A stretch of DNA of 19,647 nucleotides, from the NCBI GenBank assembly GCA_900767195.1, contig CAAFYG010000143.1:1-19647 (forward strand). The letters run 5' to 3'. Of this stretch, positions 6,064 to 12,526 are shown in pieces. Below the pieces are notes generated by a model. The model saw nothing but the letters and a program-made list of their open reading frames with translations. It was not told the DNA's origin and did no database searches. The translations under genes were made by a program, and so were the position numbers. Every line of letters begins with the position of its first letter. Position 1 is the stretch's first letter. This DNA is from Clostridia bacterium (GTDB lineage Bacteria; Bacillota; Clostridia; Christensenellales; Borkfalkiaceae).

Positions 6064-6142
6064 CTCGGATTCTCAGTTTTCTCCGTGCTGTTTTTTTGTT
6101 GCCGAAAAGGCAAAAAAAATTATTTTCGGAGGTAAATTCCAA

Positions 6143-6454
6143 ATGAAAAAAGTAGTTTTCTCAATTCAAAACGTTCGCAGCAAGTCGGATAAAAAATTAT
6201 CCGGTTTCGGTTATCTTGCCGAAGGCAGTCTGCTCTGCCCTTGCATCTCAAAGAACAACAAGCCGTACATTCGCGTGTTCGACGACGTCGTCAATCGTTG
6301 TAAGCCTATGAAAGATCGTCCGAACGAGTTTCAGGGTTACGTTACCATGTATTTCACCGACGTTCCCGTGTACCGCGAAAAAGACGGCGCATACGATATG
6401 CTCGATCTCGAAGTCGAGTATAAAATCTGGTACAAACTTGCGGAGGACAAATAA
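6143..6454 (+). CDS. Unknown accessory protein, 103 aa
   Basis: The start at 6143 is set by CGGAGGT ten bases upstream; the longer open frame upstream is leader. The protein is soluble, beginning MKKVVFSIQNVRSKSDKKLS, with alternating strands (GYVTMYFTDVPVY, LDLEVEYKIWYKL) suggesting a small beta-rich fold. It is the first gene of the ArdA operon and ends one base before the ArdA start codon, so translation is coupled. From this position it may be an early-transfer or anti-defence protein, but no family is recognised. Confidence 0.75.
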   Translation: MKKVVFSIQNVRSKSDKKLSGFGYLAEGSLLCPCISKNNKPYIRVFDDVVNRCKPMKDRPNEFQGYVTMYFTDVPVYREKDGAYDMLDLEVEYKIWYKLAEDK

Positions 6455-6455
6455 A

Positions 6456-7004
6456 ATGAACGGGAACATTCAAATCGTAATCGGCTCTTGGGGCAGTTAT
6501 AACGAATGCAACGAGCGTGCATTAGGCTCGGAATGGCTCGATTTATCCGAGTTTTACGACTGGGATGAAATCGTTGCCGAACTGAAAAAAGAAGGTTTCA
6601 AACTCGACGGCATCGACGAAGAATTATTCATTCAGGACATAGAAGGTATCCCTTCCGGTTGCTGCAACTGGGATTATACCAACCCCGAAACGCTGTTCGA
6701 AACCTTAAAAGAATCGGGCATTCTCGATAACGATTACAAATACAAAGTATTCTGCGCTTTTCTTGAAATCCGCGATTTCGATGATTTTGAAAGAAAAGTA
6801 GAAGAACGCGGCGAAAACTGGGATGACGATATTTACCTGTATTCCGGTTACGACTGGGATGATTACGGCAGAGAACGACTCAACGACTGCGGATATGAAA
6901 TTCCCGAATTTTTAGAAGATTATATCGACTTCGATAAATACGGAAGAGCCTGCGGCGATTGTTACGTACACGAATACAGCGACGGACTTATAGAAATTTT
7001 ATAA
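6456..7004 (+). CDS. ardA: Antirestriction protein ArdA
   Basis: 182 aa. ArdA proteins imitate B-form DNA and block type I restriction enzymes, protecting incoming plasmids and ICEs. The protein is very acidic throughout, as the mimic requires. N-terminal GSWGSYNEC (10-18) and GSEWLDL (24-30), and the C-terminal GYEIPEFLEDYIDFDKYGR (about 146-164), are ArdA-family hallmarks. The length agrees with the Tn916 Orf18 ArdA (about 166 aa) plus small insertions. I chose the ATG at 6456, eight bases after GGAGGA; the upstream in-frame start overlaps the previous gene. A cysteine pair near GIPSGCCNWDY is unusual but may be lineage-specific. Confidence 0.9.
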   Translation: MNGNIQIVIGSWGSYNECNERALGSEWLDLSEFYDWDEIVAELKKEGFKLDGIDEELFIQDIEGIPSGCCNWDYTNPETLFETLKESGILDNDYKYKVFCAFLEIRDFDDFERKVEERGENWDDDIYLYSGYDWDDYGRERLNDCGYEIPEFLEDYIDFDKYGRACGDCYVHEYSDGLIEIL

Positions 7005-7023
7005 CTAACAGGAGAAAAACATT

Positions 7024-7437
7024 ATGAACATTACAAACGAACAAAAGAAAGAAAAAGCGATTGAAATTATGCAAAAATTAGATATTTACGCGCCGTATAT
7101 CCGCGGATTCCGGGAAGAAAATCAAGTGTGCTTTTTTGAAGCGTTCGGCGGATTCTGGGCTTATCAAGAGCCCGAATTGATGGCAAAAATTAAAGAATTT
7201 GAAACACAATACAACGTACTTGTATACGCCGTTACGCACGAATACACGAACTTCGGCGAGTGCTACGATTTCCTATATATTCCCGATTACAAATCGGACT
7301 GGAAGTATATGCTTATGCCGCAAAAAACAATGTTTTACGTTTCGGCATACGTATGGAACAAGTCGGACGATATGTGTTCGGAATTCGGAACGATCGGCAT
7401 CCGTTCTTTCGGCGGCGGTATCAAAAGAGTTATGTGA
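7024..7437 (+). CDS. Unknown ICE accessory protein, 137 aa
   Basis: It follows ArdA after 19 bases that contain an AGGAG site. Notable patterns are LDIYAPYIRGF (19-29), VCFFEAFGGFWAYQEPE (about 35-51), VYAVTHEYTNFGECYDFLYI and the end SEFGTIGIRSFGGGIKRV. From memory, this protein with conserved FGG and SEFG motifs accompanies ArdA in Firmicutes elements; I know no experimental function. It is soluble and aromatic-rich. An anti-defence or early-establishment role is suggested only by its neighbours. Confidence 0.8.
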   Translation: MNITNEQKKEKAIEIMQKLDIYAPYIRGFREENQVCFFEAFGGFWAYQEPELMAKIKEFETQYNVLVYAVTHEYTNFGECYDFLYIPDYKSDWKYMLMPQKTMFYVSAYVWNKSDDMCSEFGTIGIRSFGGGIKRVM

Positions 7438-7445
7438 GGCGCGAT

Positions 7446-7634
7446 ATGAAAGAATTTAAAGCAATGGCGCATATCAATTCGTTAAACGGCAAACTTGCCG
7501 AAATCACGGTACTTGAAAACGTCGGCGATAACGATTATATCGTAGAATACAACGGCATTAAATGCCACGCGATTTTCAACTGGTTTGTCTGCGAATATTA
7601 CGCCGACGACGTTTACGAAATAGTAAAGGAATAA
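7446..7634 (+). CDS. Unknown small accessory protein, 62 aa
   Basis: I chose the ATG at 7446, after GAGG located at the end of the previous gene; the longer open frame overlaps that gene out of frame. The sequence starts MKEFKAMAHINSLNGKLAEI and ends WFVCEYYADDVYEIVKE. It alternates short strands (ITVLENVGDNDYIVEYNG) and looks like a small beta-barrel or SH3-like fold. It lies 8 nt after one gene and 5 nt before the next, so it is an operon member. The family is not recognised. Confidence 0.7.
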   Translation: MKEFKAMAHINSLNGKLAEITVLENVGDNDYIVEYNGIKCHAIFNWFVCEYYADDVYEIVKE

Positions 7635-7639
7635 CGATT

Positions 7640-8734
7640 ATGATACAATTAAAATTAACGGCAAATACGCCGGCAGAACAACGAATTTTAGAATATTTAC
7701 AGAACAACGCGAGAGAAACGCTTGCCGAAAAGATAAATAACGGCACGCCGTTCGAAAAAGACGGAAAGCCGCTGACAAACAAAAAATCTTTATCGGGATT
7801 TATGAAATACGCCTGCGGCGAAGCGAGAAATCTTGCCGCGAACGGCGAAACCGCCGCGTGCGTAGAAGATTCCGTAGTATACGGTTGGGCGATTCACTAT
7901 TTCGAAGAAGATTCCATCCAAGGCACGTTGTACACGCTCGACGGCTCGGAATATATCCCCGAGAAAAAGTCCGCACACGTATCCAAACAAACAGCAAAAA
8001 CAAGCGTTGCTTCCGCTACTACCCCTGCCGTTTCAACGCCGCAAAACAAACAGGAATCTTTATTCGATATGCTTTCCTCCGAACAATCCGTTCCCGAACC
8101 AACGCCGTCTGACGAGCCTACGCCCGAAGAGTTACAAGAGGCTCTGGAAGAAACGGCTAACGAAACCGAACCCGTTCAAGAAACCGTTACCGAGCCGCCA
8201 AAACCCAGCAACTTATCGCCCGTTTACGCAGAGTATCTTAAAATCAAAGAGAAATACCCCGATTGTATCGTCGCCTACCGTTTAGGCGATTTTTACGAAA
8301 TTCTCGGAAGCGACGCAGTTACGGTTGCAAAAGAACTCGATTTGACTTTGACAAGCCGCGATTGCGGACTCGATACCCGCGTGCCTATGGTAGGCTTCCC
8401 CTATCACGCCGCCGATATTTACATATCGAAAATCATCGAACGCGGGCATAAAATCGCCGTTTGCGAACGACTCGACGAAATCAAACTTTTACCCGAACCG
8501 AAGCCGCAAGAAGTAGACGAAGAAACGGGCGAAATTCTTTCCTACGAAGAAATGAAAGAATTTGACGGCGATATTACCGAGCTGCCTCATCTTTCAGAAA
8601 ATTTGCCTGCACCAAACGAAACCGACGTTGAAAATACCTTGCTCGAAGAAGAAAAGGCGTTTGCCGAAGCGTTTGATCCCGAAGCCGTTTGCGCGCTTGC
8701 AGATTTGCTCGGCGATTGCTTTATTTTAGTTTAA
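7640..8734 (+). CDS. PcfK-like protein fused to MutS mismatch-recognition domain I
   Basis: 364 aa from the ATG at 7640, nine bases after AAAGGA. Residues 1-110 match the PcfK-like family of conjugative elements (YGWAIHYFEEDSIQGTLYTL about 81-100). Residues 111-193 form a Ser/Thr/Pro/Glu-rich linker. Residues 194-280 are MutS domain I: YLKIKEKYPDCIVAYRLGDFYE with the F218-Y219-E220 mismatch wedge, then TLTSRDCG, VPMVGFPYHA and HKIAVCERLDE. MutS domains II-V, including the ATPase, are absent. An acidic tail contains the EETGEIL motif. MutS domain I contacts mismatched DNA, so this protein may bind mismatches, gaps or nicked transfer DNA; that is inference. It pairs with the PcfJ-like gene that follows. 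Confidence 0.85.
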   Translation: MIQLKLTANTPAEQRILEYLQNNARETLAEKINNGTPFEKDGKPLTNKKSLSGFMKYACGEARNLAANGETAACVEDSVVYGWAIHYFEEDSIQGTLYTLDGSEYIPEKKSAHVSKQTAKTSVASATTPAVSTPQNKQESLFDMLSSEQSVPEPTPSDEPTPEELQEALEETANETEPVQETVTEPPKPSNLSPVYAEYLKIKEKYPDCIVAYRLGDFYEILGSDAVTVAKELDLTLTSRDCGLDTRVPMVGFPYHAADIYISKIIERGHKIAVCERLDEIKLLPEPKPQEVDEETGEILSYEEMKEFDGDITELPHLSENLPAPNETDVENTLLEEEKAFAEAFDPEAVCALADLLGDCFILV

Positions 8735-8749
8735 CCGAGGTACATTCTT

Positions 8750-10072
8750 ATGAAAATCGAAAAAATTAAACCTATTCCCAAATACATTCTCGCCCGCATC
8801 AAAAAAGCCGATACACAAAACAATGTAACGTTGCCCCATCGGACGCGTTTTTATGCCTACCTTACAAAAAACGACGGCGAACTCGTAAAAGTTACCGTCG
8901 CCGTGAAATATCGGTATAAAAAATGGCTGTATAAGCAAGTCGCCGTACACGGGATTCATTCCGATGTATGCTTCGTGAAAGATATGGTTTTTTATAATAT
9001 CTGGGGCTATTTCGTAGGTTGGTACGAACAAGGCGCGCAAAAAGCACCGCGTTGGTACGAAAGCGCCGAATGGGATATCGCTTACGACAAATATTTCGAT
9101 CCGCAAGCCACTATCGTTAATCGAGAGTTTTTAAACAAATTTTCCGAATACAGATATTCTGCCGTTGAAAGATACACGGGCGTAAAAATATTTGAATATT
9201 TACGCCTTTATGAAACATATCCGCAAATCGAATACCTTATGAAAGCGGGACTTGACGATTACGTCTTTTCAACGCAGATTTTAAAAACCATCGGCAAAAA
9301 CAAAACATTTGCAAAATGGCTTATGAAAAACCGCACGGAACTTACGGAAAATAAGTATTACGTAGACGTGATTCTTCGCGCGTTTAAAACGGGCAAACCG
9401 CTTGCCGACGTACAAGCCTACCGCAACTACCGTATGAAATTGTCGAAAGAAACGGCTTTGAAAGAATTACGCGCGTTTTTCAAAAACGATCTTGAAAAAT
9501 TTGTGTTGTATCTTCGCAAGCAGGAAACAAATCCGTATTCGTATCGGGATTATCTTCACGCTTGTCAATATCTCGGTTTGGATATGACGATTGAAAAGAA
9601 TCGTTATCCTCACGACTTCAAGCGTTGGCACGATATCCGTATTGACGAATACGCCACCGCGAAAGCGGTACAGGACGAAAAAAGGCGGAAAGCCTTTTAC
9701 GATACTTTCGCCGCCGTCGCAAACAAGTATTCGGGGCTCGAATACGATAATAAATCCGTTTATATTGCCGTGATTGCGCAAAGCCCTGCCGAGCTTATCC
9801 GTGAAGGCGAATTACTCGATCATTGCGTAGGTCGCATGGGCTACGATCAGAAATTCGCGCGGGAAGAATCTTTGATTTTCTTTATCCGCACGAAAGAACA
9901 CCCCGACGTGCCGTTCGTTACCGTCGAATACTCGCCGAGCCGAAGAAAAATACTGCAATGTTACGCTTATCACGATTCTACGCCCGACGACGGCGTTTTG
10001 CAATTCGTCAATCTCACGTGGCTGCCCTATGCGAATAAGAAACTTCGCAAAATCCAAAGGTCCGCCGCGTGA
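8750..10072 (+). CDS. PcfJ-like protein
   Basis: 440 aa, preceded by GAGG. The C-terminal third has the PcfJ-like signature LDHCVGRMGYDQKF (about residues 356-370), LIFFIRTKEHPDVPFVTVEY and ILQCYAYHDSTP. The N-terminal two thirds are long, charged and mostly helical. PcfJ and PcfK are adjacent genes of the enterococcal conjugative plasmid pCF10, and the pair recurs in Firmicutes ICEs; their biochemical roles are not established as far as I know. The conserved histidine and cysteine in DHCVG suggest a catalytic or metal site. The gene is complete and in operon with the PcfK-MutS fusion, 15 nt upstream. Confidence 0.87.
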   Translation: MKIEKIKPIPKYILARIKKADTQNNVTLPHRTRFYAYLTKNDGELVKVTVAVKYRYKKWLYKQVAVHGIHSDVCFVKDMVFYNIWGYFVGWYEQGAQKAPRWYESAEWDIAYDKYFDPQATIVNREFLNKFSEYRYSAVERYTGVKIFEYLRLYETYPQIEYLMKAGLDDYVFSTQILKTIGKNKTFAKWLMKNRTELTENKYYVDVILRAFKTGKPLADVQAYRNYRMKLSKETALKELRAFFKNDLEKFVLYLRKQETNPYSYRDYLHACQYLGLDMTIEKNRYPHDFKRWHDIRIDEYATAKAVQDEKRRKAFYDTFAAVANKYSGLEYDNKSVYIAVIAQSPAELIREGELLDHCVGRMGYDQKFAREESLIFFIRTKEHPDVPFVTVEYSPSRRKILQCYAYHDSTPDDGVLQFVNLTWLPYANKKLRKIQRSAA

Positions 10073-10099
10073 TTTGCTTTTTACAGGAGATTTTTATTT

Positions 10100-10387
10100 A
10101 TGATTCACTACTATCGCATTACCGCTTATCACAAAAACTCGAACGTTTGTCTGATTGCCGACAGCAACGGTAAATTTGAAAAACTGTGGCAATTTTCATC
10201 GTTTTTCGTATGCAAAGGCTTTGAGATTGTTTCCGTTGCCAAAGAAGAAAATTTATCGTTCGGCAATATTCCGAAAGCGAACGCCGATTCGCACCACATT
10301 TTAATTCGCGTCTGTGGAAAAGGCAACCCCGCCGTTTCGGACAACGAAGTTACCGTAAACGGAAAACATTATTTCGTAAATTCGTAA
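10100..10387 (+). CDS. Unknown accessory protein, 95 aa
   Basis: It has an ATG after ACAGGAGA. The sequence begins MIHYYRITAYHKNSNVCLIA and ends NEVTVNGKHYFVNS; it is strand-rich and soluble with no clear motif. It is the last gene of the accessory operon before the tRNA-Arg region, 27 nt after the PcfJ-like gene. The A/T-rich tract after it (10388-10437) holds no further gene. The family is not recognised. Confidence 0.7.
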   Translation: MIHYYRITAYHKNSNVCLIADSNGKFEKLWQFSSFFVCKGFEIVSVAKEENLSFGNIPKANADSHHILIRVCGKGNPAVSDNEVTVNGKHYFVNS

Positions 10388-10437
10388 TTTGAAATAATTT
10401 TTTATAATTTGAAATTTTAACCATCAATAAAAAGTTT

Positions 10438-10468
10438 AAAGTCCTACGCGTATAATGCGTAGGACTTT
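10438..10468 (-). terminator. Terminator of tRNA-Arg
   Basis: A perfect 12-bp stem AAAGTCCTACGC/GCGTAGGACTTT over a 7-nt loop begins nine bases beyond the tRNA CCA end on the minus strand and is followed by AAACTTTTTATTG. In the plus direction there is no T-tract. Confidence 0.75.
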
Positions 10469-10477
10469 GCTAAGTAT

Positions 10478-10555
10478 TGGTGTACCCGCTGGGGCTCGAA
10501 CCCAGAAATCGACGGCGTCGGAGGCCGTAATGTTATCCAATTACACCACGAGTAC
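10478..10555 (-). tRNA. tRNA-Arg (anticodon CCG)
   Basis: 78 nt with an encoded CCA. Acceptor GTACTCG pairs with CGGGTAC (one G-U), the D-stem is GTGT/ACAT, and the anticodon stem ACGGC/GCCGT encloses CTCCGAC, so the anticodon is CCG. The T-arm is CTGGG-TTCGAGC-CCCAG and the discriminator is A. All stems are complete, so it should be functional. It reads codon CGG. It lies between ICE genes and a second, broken tRNA-Arg of different sequence; I infer that it is the element's own replacement copy, though an original chromosomal gene is possible. Confidence 0.92.
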
Positions 10556-10575
10556 ATTTATGACGATTTTACCCC

Positions 10576-10630
10576 AACACCAATCATAGGCTTTTGCATA
10601 ACACCCCTCAGGGTGTAATTTTGGGTGTAA
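10576..10630. repeat. Cluster of GGGTGTAA boxes, possible integrase arm sites
   Basis: AACACC (10576-10581), TAACACCCC (10599-10607), GGGTGTAA (10611-10618) and GGGTGTAA (10623-10630) lie between the complete tRNA and the broken tRNA. The middle two form the palindrome ACACCC-N4-GGGTGT. Short repeated boxes close to a core site are what tyrosine-integrase arm-binding sites look like; the assignment is inference. Confidence 0.4.
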
Positions 10631-10722
10631 AATTTTTATGCATTTTCTGAAATTGCGGTTTTTTACTCCTTTTTTACTGTTTTTCCTGCGTTTTGCGGGG
10701 TCCGTTTTCCGTTCCCTTTCTA

Positions 10723-10762
10723 CGTCGGAGGCTCTAATGGTATCCAATTCCACCACGGGCAC
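10723..10762 (-). pseudogene. 5' half of a tRNA-Arg(CCG), broken at the anticodon loop
   Basis: Forty bases correspond exactly in position to the first 40 of the complete tRNA (34/40 identical): acceptor strand GTGCCCG, D-arm GTGG...CCAT, half anticodon stem AGAGC, and loop CTCCGAC. Homology then stops. The T-to-G and A-to-C changes in the D-stem compensate each other, so this was once a real gene. Its anticodon stem needs GCTCT, which the neighbouring tRNA lacks, so it is not simply a copy of that gene. It is a likely att junction. Confidence 0.8.
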
Positions 10763-10777
10763 GAATTTTCGGCTTTT

Positions 10778-10816
10778 TACAAACTCTTTTTACAAGCTCT
10801 ATTTACAACTCTTTTT
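10778..10816. repeat. Short tandem repeat, three units
   Basis: TACAAACTCTTTT, TACAAGCTCTATT and TACAACTCTTTTT are consecutive imperfect 13-nt units just upstream of the broken tRNA. No function is evident. Confidence 0.5.
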
Positions 10817-10883
10817 GCCGTCCAAAGCCTTTTTTTATTTTTCTCTATCTATTTTACTCTTTTTTGCTTTCTTTTTGCAAGCG

Positions 10884-10896
10884 TTTATGGTATAAT
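10884..10896 (+). promoter_or_regulatory. Promoter of mnmA
   Basis: TGGTATAAT (10888-10896) is an extended -10 with no strong -35. Transcription would start near 10903, about 130 nt before the mnmA start codon. Confidence 0.6.
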
Positions 10897-11033
10897 ATTT
10901 TCAAATTTTTAAAAATTTTTTTCTTTCGCCCTTTTTTCGGCGCATTTTGCCCCTTTTTTCGGCGATTTTCCCCGCGATTTCCCTTTTTTCAACGCGGCGC
11001 AACTTCAAAAATTCTTTTTCGGGAGTATCTCTT

Positions 11034-12134
11034 ATGCAAAAAACGGTAGTGGTAGGTATGAGCGGCGGCGTAGACAGCTCGGTTGCCGCGCTGCTTTTAA
11101 AACAACAAGGCTATAACGTGATCGGTCTTTTCATGCGCAATTGGGAAGAAACCGACGAAAACGGCGTATGCACCGCCGCCGACGATTACGCCGACGTGCG
11201 CAAGGTGTGCGCCGCCATCGACATCCCCTATTTCACCGTAAATTTCGCCAAAGAATATCTCGATCGCGTGTTTTCCTACTTCCTTGCCGAGTATTCCGCG
11301 GGCAGAACGCCCAACCCGGACGTACTTTGCAACCGCGAAATCAAATTCGGTCCGTTTCTCCGCGAAGCCAAAAAGCTCGGCGCCGACTACATCGCCACGG
11401 GGCATTATTGCAAGATTTCCCACGAAAACGGCGTGCATCTTCTGCAAAAAGCCGCCGATAAAAACAAAGATCAGACTTACTTTTTAAATCAGCTTTCGCA
11501 AGAACAGCTCAAAGACGTGCTTTTCCCGCTGCAAGATATGCAAAAACCCGAAATCCGCGAAATCGCCGCAAAATACGGTCTTGCCACCGCCAAAAAGAAA
11601 GATTCCACAGGCATCTGCTTTATCGGCGAACGCAATTTCCGCAAATTTTTAAGTAGCTATCTGCCCGCGAAACCCGGTAAAATTCTCGATCTTTCCGGGA
11701 AAGAAGTGGGCAGCCACGAAGGACTGATGTACTACACTCTCGGTCAGCGCAAAGGCTTGTATCTCGGCGGTCTGAAAGGCGAAAAGGAAGAAGGCAGGTG
11801 GTTTGTGGTGAAAAAAGATCTCGCAAACAACGTATTGTACGTTTCCCACGGCGACGAAACGCCCCTCTATTCCGTTTCGTGCGAGGTGAGCGGCATGAAT
11901 TGGATTCCTTCTTCGCCGGTGGCGCAAAAAGGAAATTCGTTCGACTGTTTCGCCAAATTCCGCTATCGTCAGCCCGATCAGGCGGTGCGCGTCACCGTAA
12001 AACCGGACGGCGGACTGCACATCGATTTCAAGGAAAAGCAGCGCGCCGTAACCGAAGGGCAATTCGCCGTTCTCTACGACGGCGAAAACTGTCTCGGCGG
12101 CGGCACGATCGACAGCGCGGAATACTCCGACTAA
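11034..12134 (+). CDS. mnmA: tRNA-uridine 2-sulfurtransferase MnmA
   Basis: 366 aa, normal for the family. MnmA activates U34 of tRNA-Lys, tRNA-Glu and tRNA-Gln with ATP and inserts sulfur to give 2-thiouridine in the cytosol. Visible are the PP-loop SGGVDSS (10-16), the catalytic C99 in RTPNPDVLCN, GHYCK (123-127), the DQTYFL tRNA-binding segment (146-151) and the second catalytic C195 in STGICFIGER. The C-terminal beta-barrel ends with GQFAVLYDGENCLGGGTI. The ATG at 11034 follows GGGAG by eight bases; the upstream in-frame codons are A/T-rich leader. It stands alone on the plus strand, converging with the FmdB-type gene. Confidence 0.97.
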   Translation: MQKTVVVGMSGGVDSSVAALLLKQQGYNVIGLFMRNWEETDENGVCTAADDYADVRKVCAAIDIPYFTVNFAKEYLDRVFSYFLAEYSAGRTPNPDVLCNREIKFGPFLREAKKLGADYIATGHYCKISHENGVHLLQKAADKNKDQTYFLNQLSQEQLKDVLFPLQDMQKPEIREIAAKYGLATAKKKDSTGICFIGERNFRKFLSSYLPAKPGKILDLSGKEVGSHEGLMYYTLGQRKGLYLGGLKGEKEEGRWFVVKKDLANNVLYVSHGDETPLYSVSCEVSGMNWIPSSPVAQKGNSFDCFAKFRYRQPDQAVRVTVKPDGGLHIDFKEKQRAVTEGQFAVLYDGENCLGGGTIDSAEYSD

Positions 12135-12208
12135 CCCCTATTTTGATATTCGCCGCTCCTATACCCCGCCCGAATTTATTTACAGCTTAATCAGCCGCCG
12201 GCAAATTT

Positions 12209-12406
12209 TTACCGGCATCCTCCGCACGTGGCGCAATGCCCCGTGCATTTTTTTGTCTGTTTGCCGGTAGCGGAATACATTTCGCCCGAATAATCGCGTT
12301 GCGTTTCGCCGCCGCAGTCGGGGCAAACCACCGTATCCGTATGCGATTTTACAAGCTCTTCGAAGCGTTTTCCGCATTTTTTGCATTTGTATTGAAGAAT
12401 GGGCAT
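12209..12406 (-). CDS. FmdB-family zinc-ribbon protein, 65 aa
   Basis: It starts at MPILQYKCKKCGKRFEEL, the usual FmdB-family beginning, behind GAGGTGA. One zinc ribbon is formed by C8-x2-C11 and C28-x2-C31 (CPDCGG). A second Cys group, C54-x3-C58-x2-C61-x2-C64 at the C-terminus (CTGHCATCGGC), is frequent in this family. An upstream in-frame ATG at 12472 also has AAGGAG, but its 22 extra residues look non-coding and overlap the -10 box. The biochemical role is unknown; regulatory naming comes from methanotroph FmdB. Confidence 0.88.
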   Translation of the reverse strand: MPILQYKCKKCGKRFEELVKSHTDTVVCPDCGGETQRDYSGEMYSATGKQTKKCTGHCATCGGCR

Positions 12407-12472
12407 CTCATTCACCTCTTTTTCTTTCGCCGCGCGCCGATTTCGCGCGCATCTCACCACGATGATACGCAT

Positions 12473-12501
12473 ATTATACTCCTTTTTTTCAAAAAACGCA
12501 A
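12473..12501 (-). promoter_or_regulatory. Promoter of the FmdB-type gene
   Basis: On the minus strand: TTGCGT (12496-12501), 17 bases, TATAAT (12473-12478). Transcription would start near 12466, about 60 nt before the chosen start. Confidence 0.6.
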
Positions 12502-12526
12502 GCGTTCCAAACGCCGGATTTCAAAG

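Larger units (their letters stand above)
5836..6132. repeat. Dyad 2: inverted pair of promoter/leader modules
   Basis: Left and right halves match in inverse orientation. The blocks are 5836-5862 with 6102-6132 (CCTCCGAAAA...TTTTTTGCCTTTTCGG, differing only by a 2-nt and a T-run indel); AGCACAGAGAAAA (5875-5887) with 6077-6089, one mismatch; CGAAAGTCAACG (5889-5900) with 6031-6042, exact; and AATTATTGC (5906-5914) with 6011-6019, exact. As in dyad 1, blocks one and two are separated by an unmatched 12-nt spacer on each side (5863-5874 and 6090-6101). Both ends carry CGGAGG, so the ribosome site of the next gene would be kept if the segment were inverted. Confidence 0.8.
1..10722. mobile_element. 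Part of an integrative conjugative element
   Basis: Xis, tyrosine recombinase, ArdA, PcfK-like and PcfJ-like proteins, Tn916-style sigma-like regulators and many small unknown genes occur together, which is typical of Firmicutes ICEs. The right boundary is inferred from a tRNA-Arg gene broken at its anticodon loop at 10723-10762. The left end, and the relaxase, coupling protein and type IV secretion genes expected of such an element, are not in the window. The recombinase lies about 5.5 kb inside the putative right end, which is further from the attachment site than usual. Confidence 0.65.

Noticed and set aside
5836..6132. Dyad 2 as a MITE-type transposable element
   Set aside because: No target-site duplication is seen at its ends, it contains the promoter and ribosome site of the next operon, and a homologous dyad lies at the other side of the recombinase.
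12197..12216. Hairpin GCCGG/CCGGC between mnmA and the FmdB-type gene as a terminator
   Set aside because: It has no T-tract on either strand and overlaps the stop codon of the FmdB-type gene.
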